A stretch of DNA of 64,000 bases from CADEDV01 sp964596345 (GTDB lineage Bacteria > Bacteroidota > Bacteroidia > Chitinophagales > Chitinophagaceae), in assembly GCA_964596345.1 (NCBI GenBank), contig CAZQSZ010000002.1, positions 558,001-622,000 on the forward strand. Direction: 5' to 3'. A program made the translations under genes and the position numbers. Shown here one piece after another: positions 8,801 to 16,923 of this stretch. The notes under the pieces were generated by a model. The model was not told the DNA's origin and searched no databases. It saw nothing but the letters and a program-made list of their open reading frames with translations. The first letter of the stretch is position 1; each line of letters starts with the position of its first letter.

Positions 8801-9694
8801 ATGAGCCATCCTAAGGGAAAACTAATAGCCATCGGAGGAGCAGAAGATAAAGGCACGAACCTGGAGACCGGAGAGTTTCATCGCAATAACCTCAATTTTT
8901 TTGAGCTGGGTATCCTGCGCCGGGTGGTGCAGGAGGCTGGCGGTCCCTCTGCAAGAATAGAAGTCATCACCACGGCTTCGATGATCCCCTACGAAGTGGG
9001 AGAAAATTACCTCAATGCTTTTGGAAAGATCGGCTGCACCAATATAGGCCTGTTGCATATCCGCACCCGGCAGGATGCGATGAATGATGAATACATAGAA
9101 CGTATCCGTCATTGTGATGCAGTGATGTTCAGCGGTGGTAACCAGTTGCGGCTGAGTGCTACGGATGGGGGCACTGAATTTTTAACCATTCTCAAAAAAA
9201 GGTACCAGGAAGAGAATTTTGTCATCGCGGGAACCAGTGCCGGTGCCATGGCAATGAGCAATACCATGATCTATGAAGGCAATGCAACAAGGGCCCATTT
9301 GAAAGGAGAAGTAAAGATCACCACCGGATTAGGTTTTTTAAATACCGTTATTATTGATTCGCATTTTGAAAAGCGGGGCCGTTTTGGAAGGCTGGCGCAG
9401 GCAGTGGCTACAAATCCTTCCTGTATTGGTATTGGATTGGGAGAAGATACCGGCATGCTGATCACAGAAGGCAACAGGATGGAAGCCATCGGCAGCGGGT
9501 TGGTGATGATACTGGACGGTCATGATATTTTGCACTCGAATATTGCGGATATACCGGATGGCAATCCCATCAGTTTAGAAAACCTGAAAGTACATTTTTG
9601 TGAAAAAGGAAATGGCTACCTGATCAAAGAAAGAAAATACCTGCCCGAAGCGGCAGACGGGGCGGTTATAAAGAAACAGGTGGATGTGGAATAA
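8801..9694 (+). CDS. cphB: cyanophycinase (peptidase S51)
   Basis: Hydrolyses cyanophycin to beta-Asp-Arg dipeptides. 297 aa, a little longer than the ~270 aa cyanobacterial enzyme. The nucleophile elbow AGTSAGAMAMS places the catalytic serine at S146; the FSGGNQLRLS segment just before it is the conserved substrate-binding loop of the S51 family, and DSHFEKRGRFGRL follows, as in other cyanophycinases. It lacks a signal peptide, so it acts on intracellular polymer. It lies on the opposite strand to cphA, 5.8 kb away, with a permease directly upstream. Confidence 0.93.
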   Translation: MSHPKGKLIAIGGAEDKGTNLETGEFHRNNLNFFELGILRRVVQEAGGPSARIEVITTASMIPYEVGENYLNAFGKIGCTNIGLLHIRTRQDAMNDEYIERIRHCDAVMFSGGNQLRLSATDGGTEFLTILKKRYQEENFVIAGTSAGAMAMSNTMIYEGNATRAHLKGEVKITTGLGFLNTVIIDSHFEKRGRFGRLAQAVATNPSCIGIGLGEDTGMLITEGNRMEAIGSGLVMILDGHDILHSNIADIPDGNPISLENLKVHFCEKGNGYLIKERKYLPEAADGAVIKKQVDVE

Positions 9695-9778
9695 ACTAAT
9701 ACAAGCAACGATTATACAATTTCAAACATCTGTCAAAGCAGGTGTTTTTTATTTTAAATTGTGTGCAATTTAAAAATT

Positions 9779-10456
9779 ATGAAAAGACTGGCCCTTTTTA
9801 TTTCCCTGGCAGCCCTTGTGGCGTTCATTCCGCAAAAGAAAACCAAAGTGATTTTTTTTGGCGACTCCATAACAGAACTGGGAGTTAAGAAAGACAAGTA
9901 TACTGGTTATGTTCTGAAAATGGATAGTATGCTGAAAGAAGAGAAGAAGAATGACCGGTATGAACTGATCGGATCAGGGATCAGCGGCAACAAAGTATAC
10001 GATCTTTATTTGCGGCTCGAAGAAGATGTGCTGAGCAAGAACCCGGATATAGTGGTCATTTATGTGGGAGTGAATGATGTATGGCATAAAACCTTACTGG
10101 GCACAGGTACTGATGCTGATAAATTTGAAAAATTCTACCTGGCTATTCTGAAAAAGCTTAAAGAGAAAAATATCAAAGCCATACTATGCACACCGGCCGT
10201 AGTGGGGGAGAAGACGGACATGACTAACCAGCTGGATGGTGACCTGAACCGCTACAGTAATATGATCCGGGACATGGCTAAGAGTAATAACCTGCCATTG
10301 GTTGACCTGCGCCAAAAATTTCTTGATTACAACAAGGCCAATAACCCTACTAACCAGGAAAAGAATATCCTGACCTACGACAGGGTGCACCTCAATGAAA
10401 AAGGAAACCAGTTGGTAGCCGATGAGATGTGGAAGGCAGTGAAATCACTGAATTAG
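9779..10456 (+). CDS. SGNH/GDSL-type lipase or esterase, exported
   Basis: The frame is open from a GTG at 9761, but the ATG at 9779 gives a proper signal peptide (MKRLALFISLAALVAFIP), so that start is chosen (225 aa). SGNH blocks are visible: block I FFGDSITELG with the nucleophile S30, block II with GSGISGNKV, block III VGVND, and block V DRVHLNEKG with the catalytic Asp and His. Such enzymes deacylate sugars, lipids or arylesters in the periplasm or outside; the substrate here is unknown. Its end overlaps the convergent hydrolase gene by 12 bases. Confidence 0.88.
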   Translation: MKRLALFISLAALVAFIPQKKTKVIFFGDSITELGVKKDKYTGYVLKMDSMLKEEKKNDRYELIGSGISGNKVYDLYLRLEEDVLSKNPDIVVIYVGVNDVWHKTLLGTGTDADKFEKFYLAILKKLKEKNIKAILCTPAVVGEKTDMTNQLDGDLNRYSNMIRDMAKSNNLPLVDLRQKFLDYNKANNPTNQEKNILTYDRVHLNEKGNQLVADEMWKAVKSLN

Positions 10457-11086
10457 TTTTTTCAATAGCGCAGACACTTCTTCATGCTGGTCCATAGTCA
10501 GCACATGTGTTCCGTTTTTAATTGTATAATCAGCTTTCACGAGGCGGTAAGGCAGCAGTTTATCAGCTGTGCCATGAATATGAATGATATTTTTGGGAAC
10601 AACTTTATTTTCCCAGCGCAGGATAGCACCGATGGCCCAGCGGGAAAAATTCATATCCGATTCACGGATGATCTGTTGCAATAGTCTTTTATGTTCTGAC
10701 TGAATGCCGCCAAGTATCCAGGTATTGGCCAGCATGGTTTTTTTGGAGAAACTAACCGGTGTCCAGTTGTAAACAGGAAGATATTTGCCAATCCGCAGGT
10801 AGGAGGGAAATTCGTCAGCGGTTTTATTACTGGCTAAAATAATTCCTTTGATTGCTGAATCTGCCTTTGCCATTTCAGTAAGCAACATTCCTCCAAAAGA
10901 AATACCTACAATGGTTGGATGAGGGGCACTTATTTGCTCTCTTAAACGAAGGGCATAGGATGTTAATGATTCATTTTGAGCCTGTGCAATCCAATCAACA
11001 AAGACAGGTTCATAACCACTATGATCCAGGAAAGAAAATATTCGTTTATCTGCCCCCAGCCCGCTGATGAAATAGATCTTTTGCAT
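10445..11086 (-). CDS. small alpha/beta hydrolase
   Basis: 213 aa, cytoplasmic (no signal peptide). The opening ISGLGADKRIF is the oxyanion-side loop common in this family, VGISFGGML is the nucleophile elbow with S63, HGTADKLLP supplies the Asp and NGTHVLT the His of the triad. A cap domain is minimal, as expected for the short length. Substrate unknown. It is convergent with the SGNH hydrolase and divergent from the LytS-like gene that starts at 11200. Confidence 0.8.
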   Translation of the reverse strand: MQKIYFISGLGADKRIFSFLDHSGYEPVFVDWIAQAQNESLTSYALRLREQISAPHPTIVGISFGGMLLTEMAKADSAIKGIILASNKTADEFPSYLRIGKYLPVYNWTPVSFSKKTMLANTWILGGIQSEHKRLLQQIIRESDMNFSRWAIGAILRWENKVVPKNIIHIHGTADKLLPYRLVKADYTIKNGTHVLTMDQHEEVSALLKKLIQ

Positions 11087-11199
11087 ATAGTTCCCATTCG
11101 CAGGGTAAAGTAATAGTTTGGCTGAAAATAACTTTCATTTTGTTGAATTATTTTATGATTTACTTAAGGTGCAGGGTATATGGTTACCTTTAAGAGAAG

Positions 11200-12240
11200 A
11201 TGTTCTGGCCGTTCAATCATACTACTGCAACACGTTACTGGCTCAACGTATTTGCCTTGTATGCCCTTGTGGAAGCCATTATACAGCTATTGTTTTTCTT
11301 CATACTGAATAATTTTGGAACAAGGCCTGTCAGCCATATTGAGTTTCACCTGTTGATGTGGATTTTTCAATGTCTGCTCATATGGCCGGTATGGTGGGTG
11401 GCTTTGCTGGTGCAACAGGAAAAGATCGTCATACAGGTGCTTGTCAATGCCGGGTTTTATGTGTTGTATAGCTATTTTTGGTTTGGACCGGTTCAGGAGG
11501 TAATTGGGTATTTATATAATAACCTGCAAGAGCTGACCAGGGCCAGGGAAGACCGGATCGAAGCAATACTGGATAATGGAAGCAAGTATTCTTATCTTAA
11601 TTACCAGCTGCTGAAGCATGCCTTTCGTCTTTCCTGGTTTTATATGGCGGCTTATTTTTACAACTACCGGGAAGAGGAAAAAGGGAGAATTGAACTGGCT
11701 ATTACCAATAAAGACTTGCAGCTAAAGATGCTTAAGTGGCATCTTAATCCTTCTTTTTATTTTAAAACGATCAACCATTTGCAACAAGTGGCTGCTGTTA
11801 AACCGGAGCATGCCACTGAGCCAATCCTGCAACTGGCCAAGGTGATGGAGTATGTCATTTATGAAGCCAGGGAGCCTTTGATAGAAATGAAAAAGGAAAC
11901 AGCGTTTCTTCATATTTATGCTGGTTTGTTAAGCAGGCAGTCAGGTAATGAAGTATTGATTCACCTGGAATGCGAACCGGGTGGTGAACAGCTTAAGATT
12001 GCGCCGCTTCTGCTGGCCGGGTTACTTGATAACGTTATTTCGACAAGCAAAAAGAAAGGCCTGCAGGTGTATAGTATCAGGATAGCATTTGAAGAAAAGT
12101 GGATGCAGTTCTCCATAACCGGTACTGAGCAGGCACCGGATGTGCCGGCCCTGCTGGAAAAATTATATCCCAATAAGTACACAACTGCCCACACTGCCGG
12201 TGATATTTTTACATTGAACCTGGAATTAGATGAGAGCTGA
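11200..12240 (+). CDS. LytS-like membrane protein with degenerate histidine kinase domain
   Basis: 346 aa. Four hydrophobic helices fill about residues 15-155, followed by a His_kinase/HATPase-like region. Compared with its neighbour at 12230, which it resembles along its whole length, the phospho-acceptor motif LNPHFYFNTLNN is here LNPSFYFKTINH: the histidine is S185, at exactly the same residue number as H185 of the neighbour. The N box is weak (LLDNVISTS) and no GxGL/I glycine box is visible. It is therefore probably catalytically dead and may act as a heterodimer partner or sensor for the intact kinase. Its last 11 bases overlap the next gene, so the two are translationally coupled. Confidence 0.8.
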   Translation: MFWPFNHTTATRYWLNVFALYALVEAIIQLLFFFILNNFGTRPVSHIEFHLLMWIFQCLLIWPVWWVALLVQQEKIVIQVLVNAGFYVLYSYFWFGPVQEVIGYLYNNLQELTRAREDRIEAILDNGSKYSYLNYQLLKHAFRLSWFYMAAYFYNYREEEKGRIELAITNKDLQLKMLKWHLNPSFYFKTINHLQQVAAVKPEHATEPILQLAKVMEYVIYEAREPLIEMKKETAFLHIYAGLLSRQSGNEVLIHLECEPGGEQLKIAPLLLAGLLDNVISTSKKKGLQVYSIRIAFEEKWMQFSITGTEQAPDVPALLEKLYPNKYTTAHTAGDIFTLNLELDES

Positions 12241-13303
12241 AATATACCCGATAAAAAACCCTGGAGATACCTGGACGGCGAAAAAATTCTGGGTAAATGC
12301 ATTTGCTGCTTATGCACTGTTGGAGGCCTTATTTCTTGGGGCAACTTATTTTATTACGTATTCAAAGTGCAATACTTGCGTACTTCCTTTTCCTTTCTAT
12401 TTGTGGCAATACCTGGCCAATTTGCTGTTGACGGCTATGTTTTGGTACGGGTTAGCCTATTTTTATAAGCAGGCTTTATGGAAGATGATTACGGCAAACA
12501 TTATTATTTTCTTCCTTTATTATTTTCTATATGCAGGGATGTTGTATGCAGTACTCAATTCAGGGCTGGAATGGCTTATGGGCAAGACACAACGATATCG
12601 CTCTTTTCAGGACGTAATTTATAACTCATGGTTTGATATTGGAAAGTATGTGGTGAAGTTATCAGCTTTTTATGTTTTGCGATTTTATGCGGAATATAAG
12701 AAAGCAGCCAATCAGCGGCTTGAGCTGGCTGTTCTTAATAAGGAAATGCAGCTCAACTTGCTGAAGCAACAGCTTAACCCGCATTTCTATTTTAATACAC
12801 TCAATAACCTGTATGGATTATCCCGTAATAATCATCCAAAGTTGCCGGCAGCACTGAGCCAGCTGTCTGATATTATGCAATATGTAATAACTGACTGTAA
12901 TCATCATAAAGTATCACTTGCCCAGGAGATAAATTTTCTCCGAAGCTATATTGAGCTGGAAAAGCTAAGGTATGAAAGTGATACAGTTATTGAGTTTCAT
13001 GTGAAAGGGGAGGTCAGGGATCAGCAGATCATTCCGCTCCTGTTGATACAATTTGTGGAAAACGCAATTAAACACGGGATGAAAGAAAAATCGAAAAATG
13101 ATTGGATGAAAGTAAATACCGGGGTTTCCGGTAACGAATTATTGTTCAGGGTAAGTAATAGTAATTATTCTTCTTTGCCAACAGGAGGTATTGGTATCAG
13201 TAGTGTAAAGAATATACTTGAACTGCAATACCAGGATAAATATGAGCTACAGATGCTGCAGGAAGACCACAGCTTTTCAGTAACTTTAAAATTAAGCTTA
13301 TGA
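12230..13303 (+). CDS. LytS-family sensor histidine kinase
   Basis: 357 aa, four membrane helices in the first ~160 residues, then the LytS-type His_kinase domain with LNPHFYFNTLNNL (H185), the N box QFVENAIKHG and the glycine box GGIGISSVKN. All catalytic parts are present. It should autophosphorylate and pass the phosphate to the LytTR regulator encoded next, whose ATG overlaps its stop by 4 bases (ATGA). No extracellular sensor domain is seen, so the signal is probably sensed within the membrane. Confidence 0.9.
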   Translation: MRAEIYPIKNPGDTWTAKKFWVNAFAAYALLEALFLGATYFITYSKCNTCVLPFPFYLWQYLANLLLTAMFWYGLAYFYKQALWKMITANIIIFFLYYFLYAGMLYAVLNSGLEWLMGKTQRYRSFQDVIYNSWFDIGKYVVKLSAFYVLRFYAEYKKAANQRLELAVLNKEMQLNLLKQQLNPHFYFNTLNNLYGLSRNNHPKLPAALSQLSDIMQYVITDCNHHKVSLAQEINFLRSYIELEKLRYESDTVIEFHVKGEVRDQQIIPLLLIQFVENAIKHGMKEKSKNDWMKVNTGVSGNELLFRVSNSNYSSLPTGGIGISSVKNILELQYQDKYELQMLQEDHSFSVTLKLSL

Positions 13304-14037
13304 TAAAGCAAATCACCTGTGCTGTAATAGATGATGAGCCGATAGCCCGGCAGATAATCGAGGATTTTATCGGGCAGGATGAACGGCTGTTGTTGAAAGG
13401 GGCCTATAAAAATGCGAAAGATGCATTAACGGGAATGACAGCTTCACCCGTTGAATTGGTCTTCCTGGATATAAATATGCCGGGTCTTACCGGTTTCCAG
13501 TTTTTGAAGGCGATGACGAATCCGCCTGCTGTAATTTTCACAACAGCCTACCGGGAACATGCCCTGGATGGCTTTGAGGCCAATGCAATTGATTATTTAT
13601 TGAAGCCAATAGCTATAGAGCGGTTCCTGCTTTCTATAAACAAGGCATGGAAATACATCCGGGCAGCAGATCCGGAGGTGGCAGTAGTGACAATTGGTAC
13701 TTCCGAAAGCAGCGATTTTTTCTTTGTAAAAGCTGATGGGGGATTGGTTAAGGTATTCTTTTCAGAAATACTTTTTATTGAAGCTCTGAAGGAATATGTT
13801 AAGATTGTAACGAAAGAGAAATCTGTTGTTACTTATCATTCTATTTCCGGGCTGGAAGAAAAATTGCCGGCGGGAAAATTCTACCGCATACACCGGTCCT
13901 ATATCGTCAGTTTAAAAGCTATTACTGCTATTGATGGTTTTACGGTTAAGATTGATAAGTACGAGCTACCTGTTAGCCGTACAGAGAGGGATGCTTTTGT
14001 AGCACAGATTGCCAGCGGAAAAATTATCTCCAGGTAA
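13300..14037 (+). CDS. LytTR-family response regulator
   Basis: 245 aa. Residues 5-120 are a receiver domain: acidic pair DDE at 11-13, phospho-acceptor D57 in FLDINMPG, TTAY switch and LLKPI lysine. Residues about 145-245 are a LytTR DNA-binding domain (RIHRSYIVS and LPVSRTERDAF are its hallmark segments). Cytoplasmic transcription factor, partner of the preceding kinase through the ATGA overlap. The next gene downstream is an S74 fibre gene starting about 95 bases on, a likely target. Confidence 0.93.
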   Translation: MIKQITCAVIDDEPIARQIIEDFIGQDERLLLKGAYKNAKDALTGMTASPVELVFLDINMPGLTGFQFLKAMTNPPAVIFTTAYREHALDGFEANAIDYLLKPIAIERFLLSINKAWKYIRAADPEVAVVTIGTSESSDFFFVKADGGLVKVFFSEILFIEALKEYVKIVTKEKSVVTYHSISGLEEKLPAGKFYRIHRSYIVSLKAITAIDGFTVKIDKYELPVSRTERDAFVAQIASGKIISR

Positions 14038-14131
14038 ATTCCCACTCGTTGAATTATTGACTCCATTAGTAGAAAATTCTTTTTTCTTCCGTCCGGGTCT
14101 GTTAGTTTCATCATAAACAAAACACTGGCAA

Positions 14132-16305
14132 ATGAAAAGAAATACAGTCCTGACAACAATTTGCTGTTTTTTTTCTTTACAGCCACTACACAAAACGTGG
14201 GTATTGGCACAGAATCCCCTGTAGCAAAGCTTCATATACGGGGTTCAGCAGATACTACACAGCTTATTATTGAGGCCAGCACTCCGCAATTAAATATTCA
14301 TCCGCTGTTTAAACTACGCAACAGCAGCGGTGCAGACCTGCTTTGGATGAATGCTGATCATGCAGCCAACAGTTTTATAGGTTATAACACAGGCAGGTTT
14401 AACAATGCTGGTGGTGGCGCTATCGGTAACTCTTTTTTTGGAAGTTTAGCAGCTGACTCCAATAATACAGGTGCAAATAATACGGCCATTGGCAGGGAGG
14501 CATTGCAAGCAAATACTGCAGGAAACAATGCAACAGCTATTGGCTACCAGGCTATGCGATATGCCAACAGTGCTGCTGGTTCATTTACCAATACAAATAT
14601 TGCTGTGGGTTACCAGGCGTTACGGGGCTCTGCCGTTTCAGCAAATAATACCGGTACTGGTAATACTGTAATGGGGTATCAATCCATGTTAAACAACAGT
14701 ACTGGTTTTAATAATACTGCATATGGCCGCAATACTCTTACTGCAAATATAGCCGGCGATAATAATACAGCACTGGGTTATCAGTCGTTGAATGATAATA
14801 CGACAGGTGGGAATAATACGGCCACCGGTTTTCAATCATTGTTTAATACTGTAGATGGAGACCGCAATACGGCGTATGGGGTATCCGCTTTATTATCCAA
14901 CCAGGCGGGTAATAATGGGACCGCTTTTGGATATGGAGCAATGTCATTGGCAAATAGCCGAACTACATCTTATACAAATAACAACGTGGCTTTTGGATAT
15001 GAAGCGTTGCGAGGATCCCCAAGTGCATCCTCAAATACGGGAGTTGGGAATAGTGCTGTAGGGTACCAGTCATTGCGGAACAACAGTTCAGGAAGTAATA
15101 ATACAGCGTTGGGCTACAATTCTCAAATTAATAATAGTAGCGGGAGTTCAAATGTATCATTCGGATTCCTGAGCCTGAGTGAAAATAATACAGGCAACCA
15201 GAATACGGCCACTGGCTCGCAGGCACTAAATAATAATACAACAGGAGGAAATAATACAGTAAGCGGAGCTAATGCTATGATAGATAATATTACAGGGAGC
15301 AGTAACGTGGCCATCGGTGCCAATACGCTGCTCGAAACAGTAGCTGGCAGTAACGGTACCGCTATCGGATATAATGCGATGGGGAACTACAATAACACAG
15401 CGACCCCTTTTACTAATTTTAATGTAGCTGTTGGTTATGAGGCATTATTTGGCGGACCTAATAATGCTGCGTCAATTAATACCGGAAACAACAATACTGC
15501 TATCGGGTATCAAACACTTTATAGTAATGAGGCCGGAGATAATAATACCGCTGTGGGAAAGGAGGCATTGTACAACAATTCTAATGGAAATTTTAATACA
15601 TCCATTGGCATGTTTTCACTATTTCAAAATTATGGAGGAGATAGAACTACCGCTGTGGGCTATAGTGCAGGAAGTGCTTTTGTAAATGATAATGACTGCA
15701 CTTTCATTGGCTACAATAGTGAGTCAAATGCGCCACTTAACTTTAATCAGACCGCAATTGGAAGCGGCTCGGTGGTAACTGGCTTTGACAGAGTTCGCAT
15801 TGGGAATAACAATGTTACATCTATCGGCGGCCAGGTGGGATGGACTACTTTTTCTGATGGACGGTTTAAAAAAAATATCAACGAAAATATTCCAGGGCTT
15901 GATTTTATTTTAAAACTCAGGCCTGTTTCTTACACAACAGATATTGCTGCACTCAACCAGTTTATTGGTATTGATGAAATAAGAAAGATAAAAGAAAGCC
16001 GCGGTGAAAAATTTACTGTTGCCAAAGCTGATTACCAGGAGGCTATCCGCTATTCCGGGTTTATCGCACAGGAAGTGGAGAGTGTCGTAAAGCAACTCGG
16101 ATTTTCGTTCAGTGGCATAGATACCCCTGCCAACGATAAAAGCCCTTATGGAATACGGTATGCAGAGTTTGTAGTGCCGCTCGTAAAAGCTGTGCAGGAG
16201 CAACAGAAAATAATAGATGAGCAAACCAGGAAGAACAACCAGTTGCAAATTCAGTTAGATAATATGAATAAAGAACTGGCTTTGCTAAAAGAAAAAATCA
16301 AATAG
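14132..16305 (+). CDS. long repetitive S74 surface fibre; start frameshifted in an 8-T tract
   Basis: The main frame is open from a TTG at 14161 (714 aa), but that start gives a hydrophobic N-terminus with no positive charge. An ATG at 14132 opens MKRNTVLTTICC, an ideal signal-peptide start, in another frame; one extra T in the run of eight at 14167-14174 would join it to FFFFTATTQ-NVGIGT. Downstream, residues about 90-540 are dozens of NNTAIGYQ-type repeats, with a larger unit repeated three times (from residues ~121, ~250 and ~396). The S74 chaperone follows (FSDGRFKKNI with S565, GFIAQEV), then a coiled coil. Probably a long extracellular trimeric fibre. The start lies ~95 bases after a LytTR regulator. 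Whether the shift is real, phase-variable or a sequencing error is open. Confidence 0.75.
14167..14174 (+). repeat. homopolymer of eight T inside the signal-peptide region
   Basis: Eight consecutive T lie at the point where the ATG frame (14132) and the fibre frame part. Gaining one base, or losing two, restores a single frame. Such tracts are classic sites of slipped-strand mispairing and also of sequencing error. Confidence 0.8.
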
Positions 16306-16345
16306 TAAATATATCCGCAGTTGTAATCCCGCTATAATTCTCTTT

Positions 16346-16371
16346 GTCCCTCTTTATGTGAATCCAGGGAC
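16346..16371 (+). other. inverted repeat between S74 fibre and LytTR gene
   Basis: GTCCCT and AGGGAC (6 bp) flank a 14-base loop and are followed by only four T. It could be a weak terminator for the fibre gene or an operator for a LytTR protein; neither is established. Confidence 0.3.
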
Positions 16372-16404
16372 TTTTAGCTAAGCAAGGCGTAAAATAGCAC
16401 CTGT

Positions 16405-16818
16405 ATGAAAAAAATTATACTAAATACATCCCGGGGTATTTTTTTAATTGATGCCAATATCATTATACGGGTAGAAGCTTCTTCCAATTACTCAAAGGTT
16501 TTCTTTAGTGATGGCAAAATGCTGATAACGGCAAAATTGCTGTGTTGGTTTGAAGAACAGTTAGGGGAGGAATCATTTATCCGCTTGCACCGCAGCCATT
16601 TGATAAATAACCGGTATTTGCAATTACTGAAATGCAGCGGAAAATCAGTGGAACTGCAGAACGGGAAAACCGTTCCTGTTTCACGGCGAAGAAAAAAAGA
16701 GGTATTAAAAAAATTGGCAGTAGCCGGAATCCTTTTATTTTTCTTTTCTTATGCTGCCATTTCCCAAAGTGTTGGTGTTGGCACCATTACGTCATACCAT
16801 TACGGCTTTATAAGCTAG
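16405..16818 (+). CDS. stand-alone LytTR DNA-binding protein running into a fibre-gene remnant
   Basis: 137 aa. Residues 1-105 are a LytTR DNA-binding domain without a receiver domain (FIRLHRSHLINNRYL and VPVSRRRKKEVL are the typical segments). The last ~35 residues do not belong to LytTR: a positively charged start, a hydrophobic run (AGILLFFFSYAAISQ) and SVGVGT together look like the signal peptide and first mature residues of an S74 fibre protein. The natural LytTR protein probably ended near residue 102 and the stop was lost, or the two were fused during decay. As it stands it would be a membrane-tethered LytTR protein. Promoter not identified. Confidence 0.7.
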   Translation: MKKIILNTSRGIFLIDANIIIRVEASSNYSKVFFSDGKMLITAKLLCWFEEQLGEESFIRLHRSHLINNRYLQLLKCSGKSVELQNGKTVPVSRRRKKEVLKKLAVAGILLFFFSYAAISQSVGVGTITSYHYGFIS

Positions 16819-16900
16819 TTGTACTGACAAAGGAACGCTTATTACCAACATGGCTACTGTACAGCGTAATGTCATTACAGACCTGGCTCCATGCTGTTAG
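16706..16900 (+). pseudogene. remnant of a third S74-type fibre gene (5' end only)
   Basis: In one frame the sequence encodes a signal peptide followed by ISQSVGVGT; in the next frame (+1), from about 16793, it continues HTITAL-stop-ASCTDKGTLITNMATVQRNVI. This matches the opening of the intact fibre at 3168 (NVGIGTSNPHTSAMLDVTSINKGMLVPRMFTTQR) in order and spacing. The copy has a frameshift and at least two stop codons, and is cut off within 200 bases by the end of tyrS at 16924. It is preceded by a LytTR gene, just as the intact fibre at 14132 is. Confidence 0.7.
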
Positions 16901-16923
16901 AAATACTCATACTATGAGAAGAC

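Noticed and set aside
3168..16305. Prophage, suggested by two tail-fibre/S74 proteins
   Set aside because: No capsid, terminase, portal, lysis or integrase genes are present; S74 domains also occur in chromosomal surface fibres of Bacteroidota.
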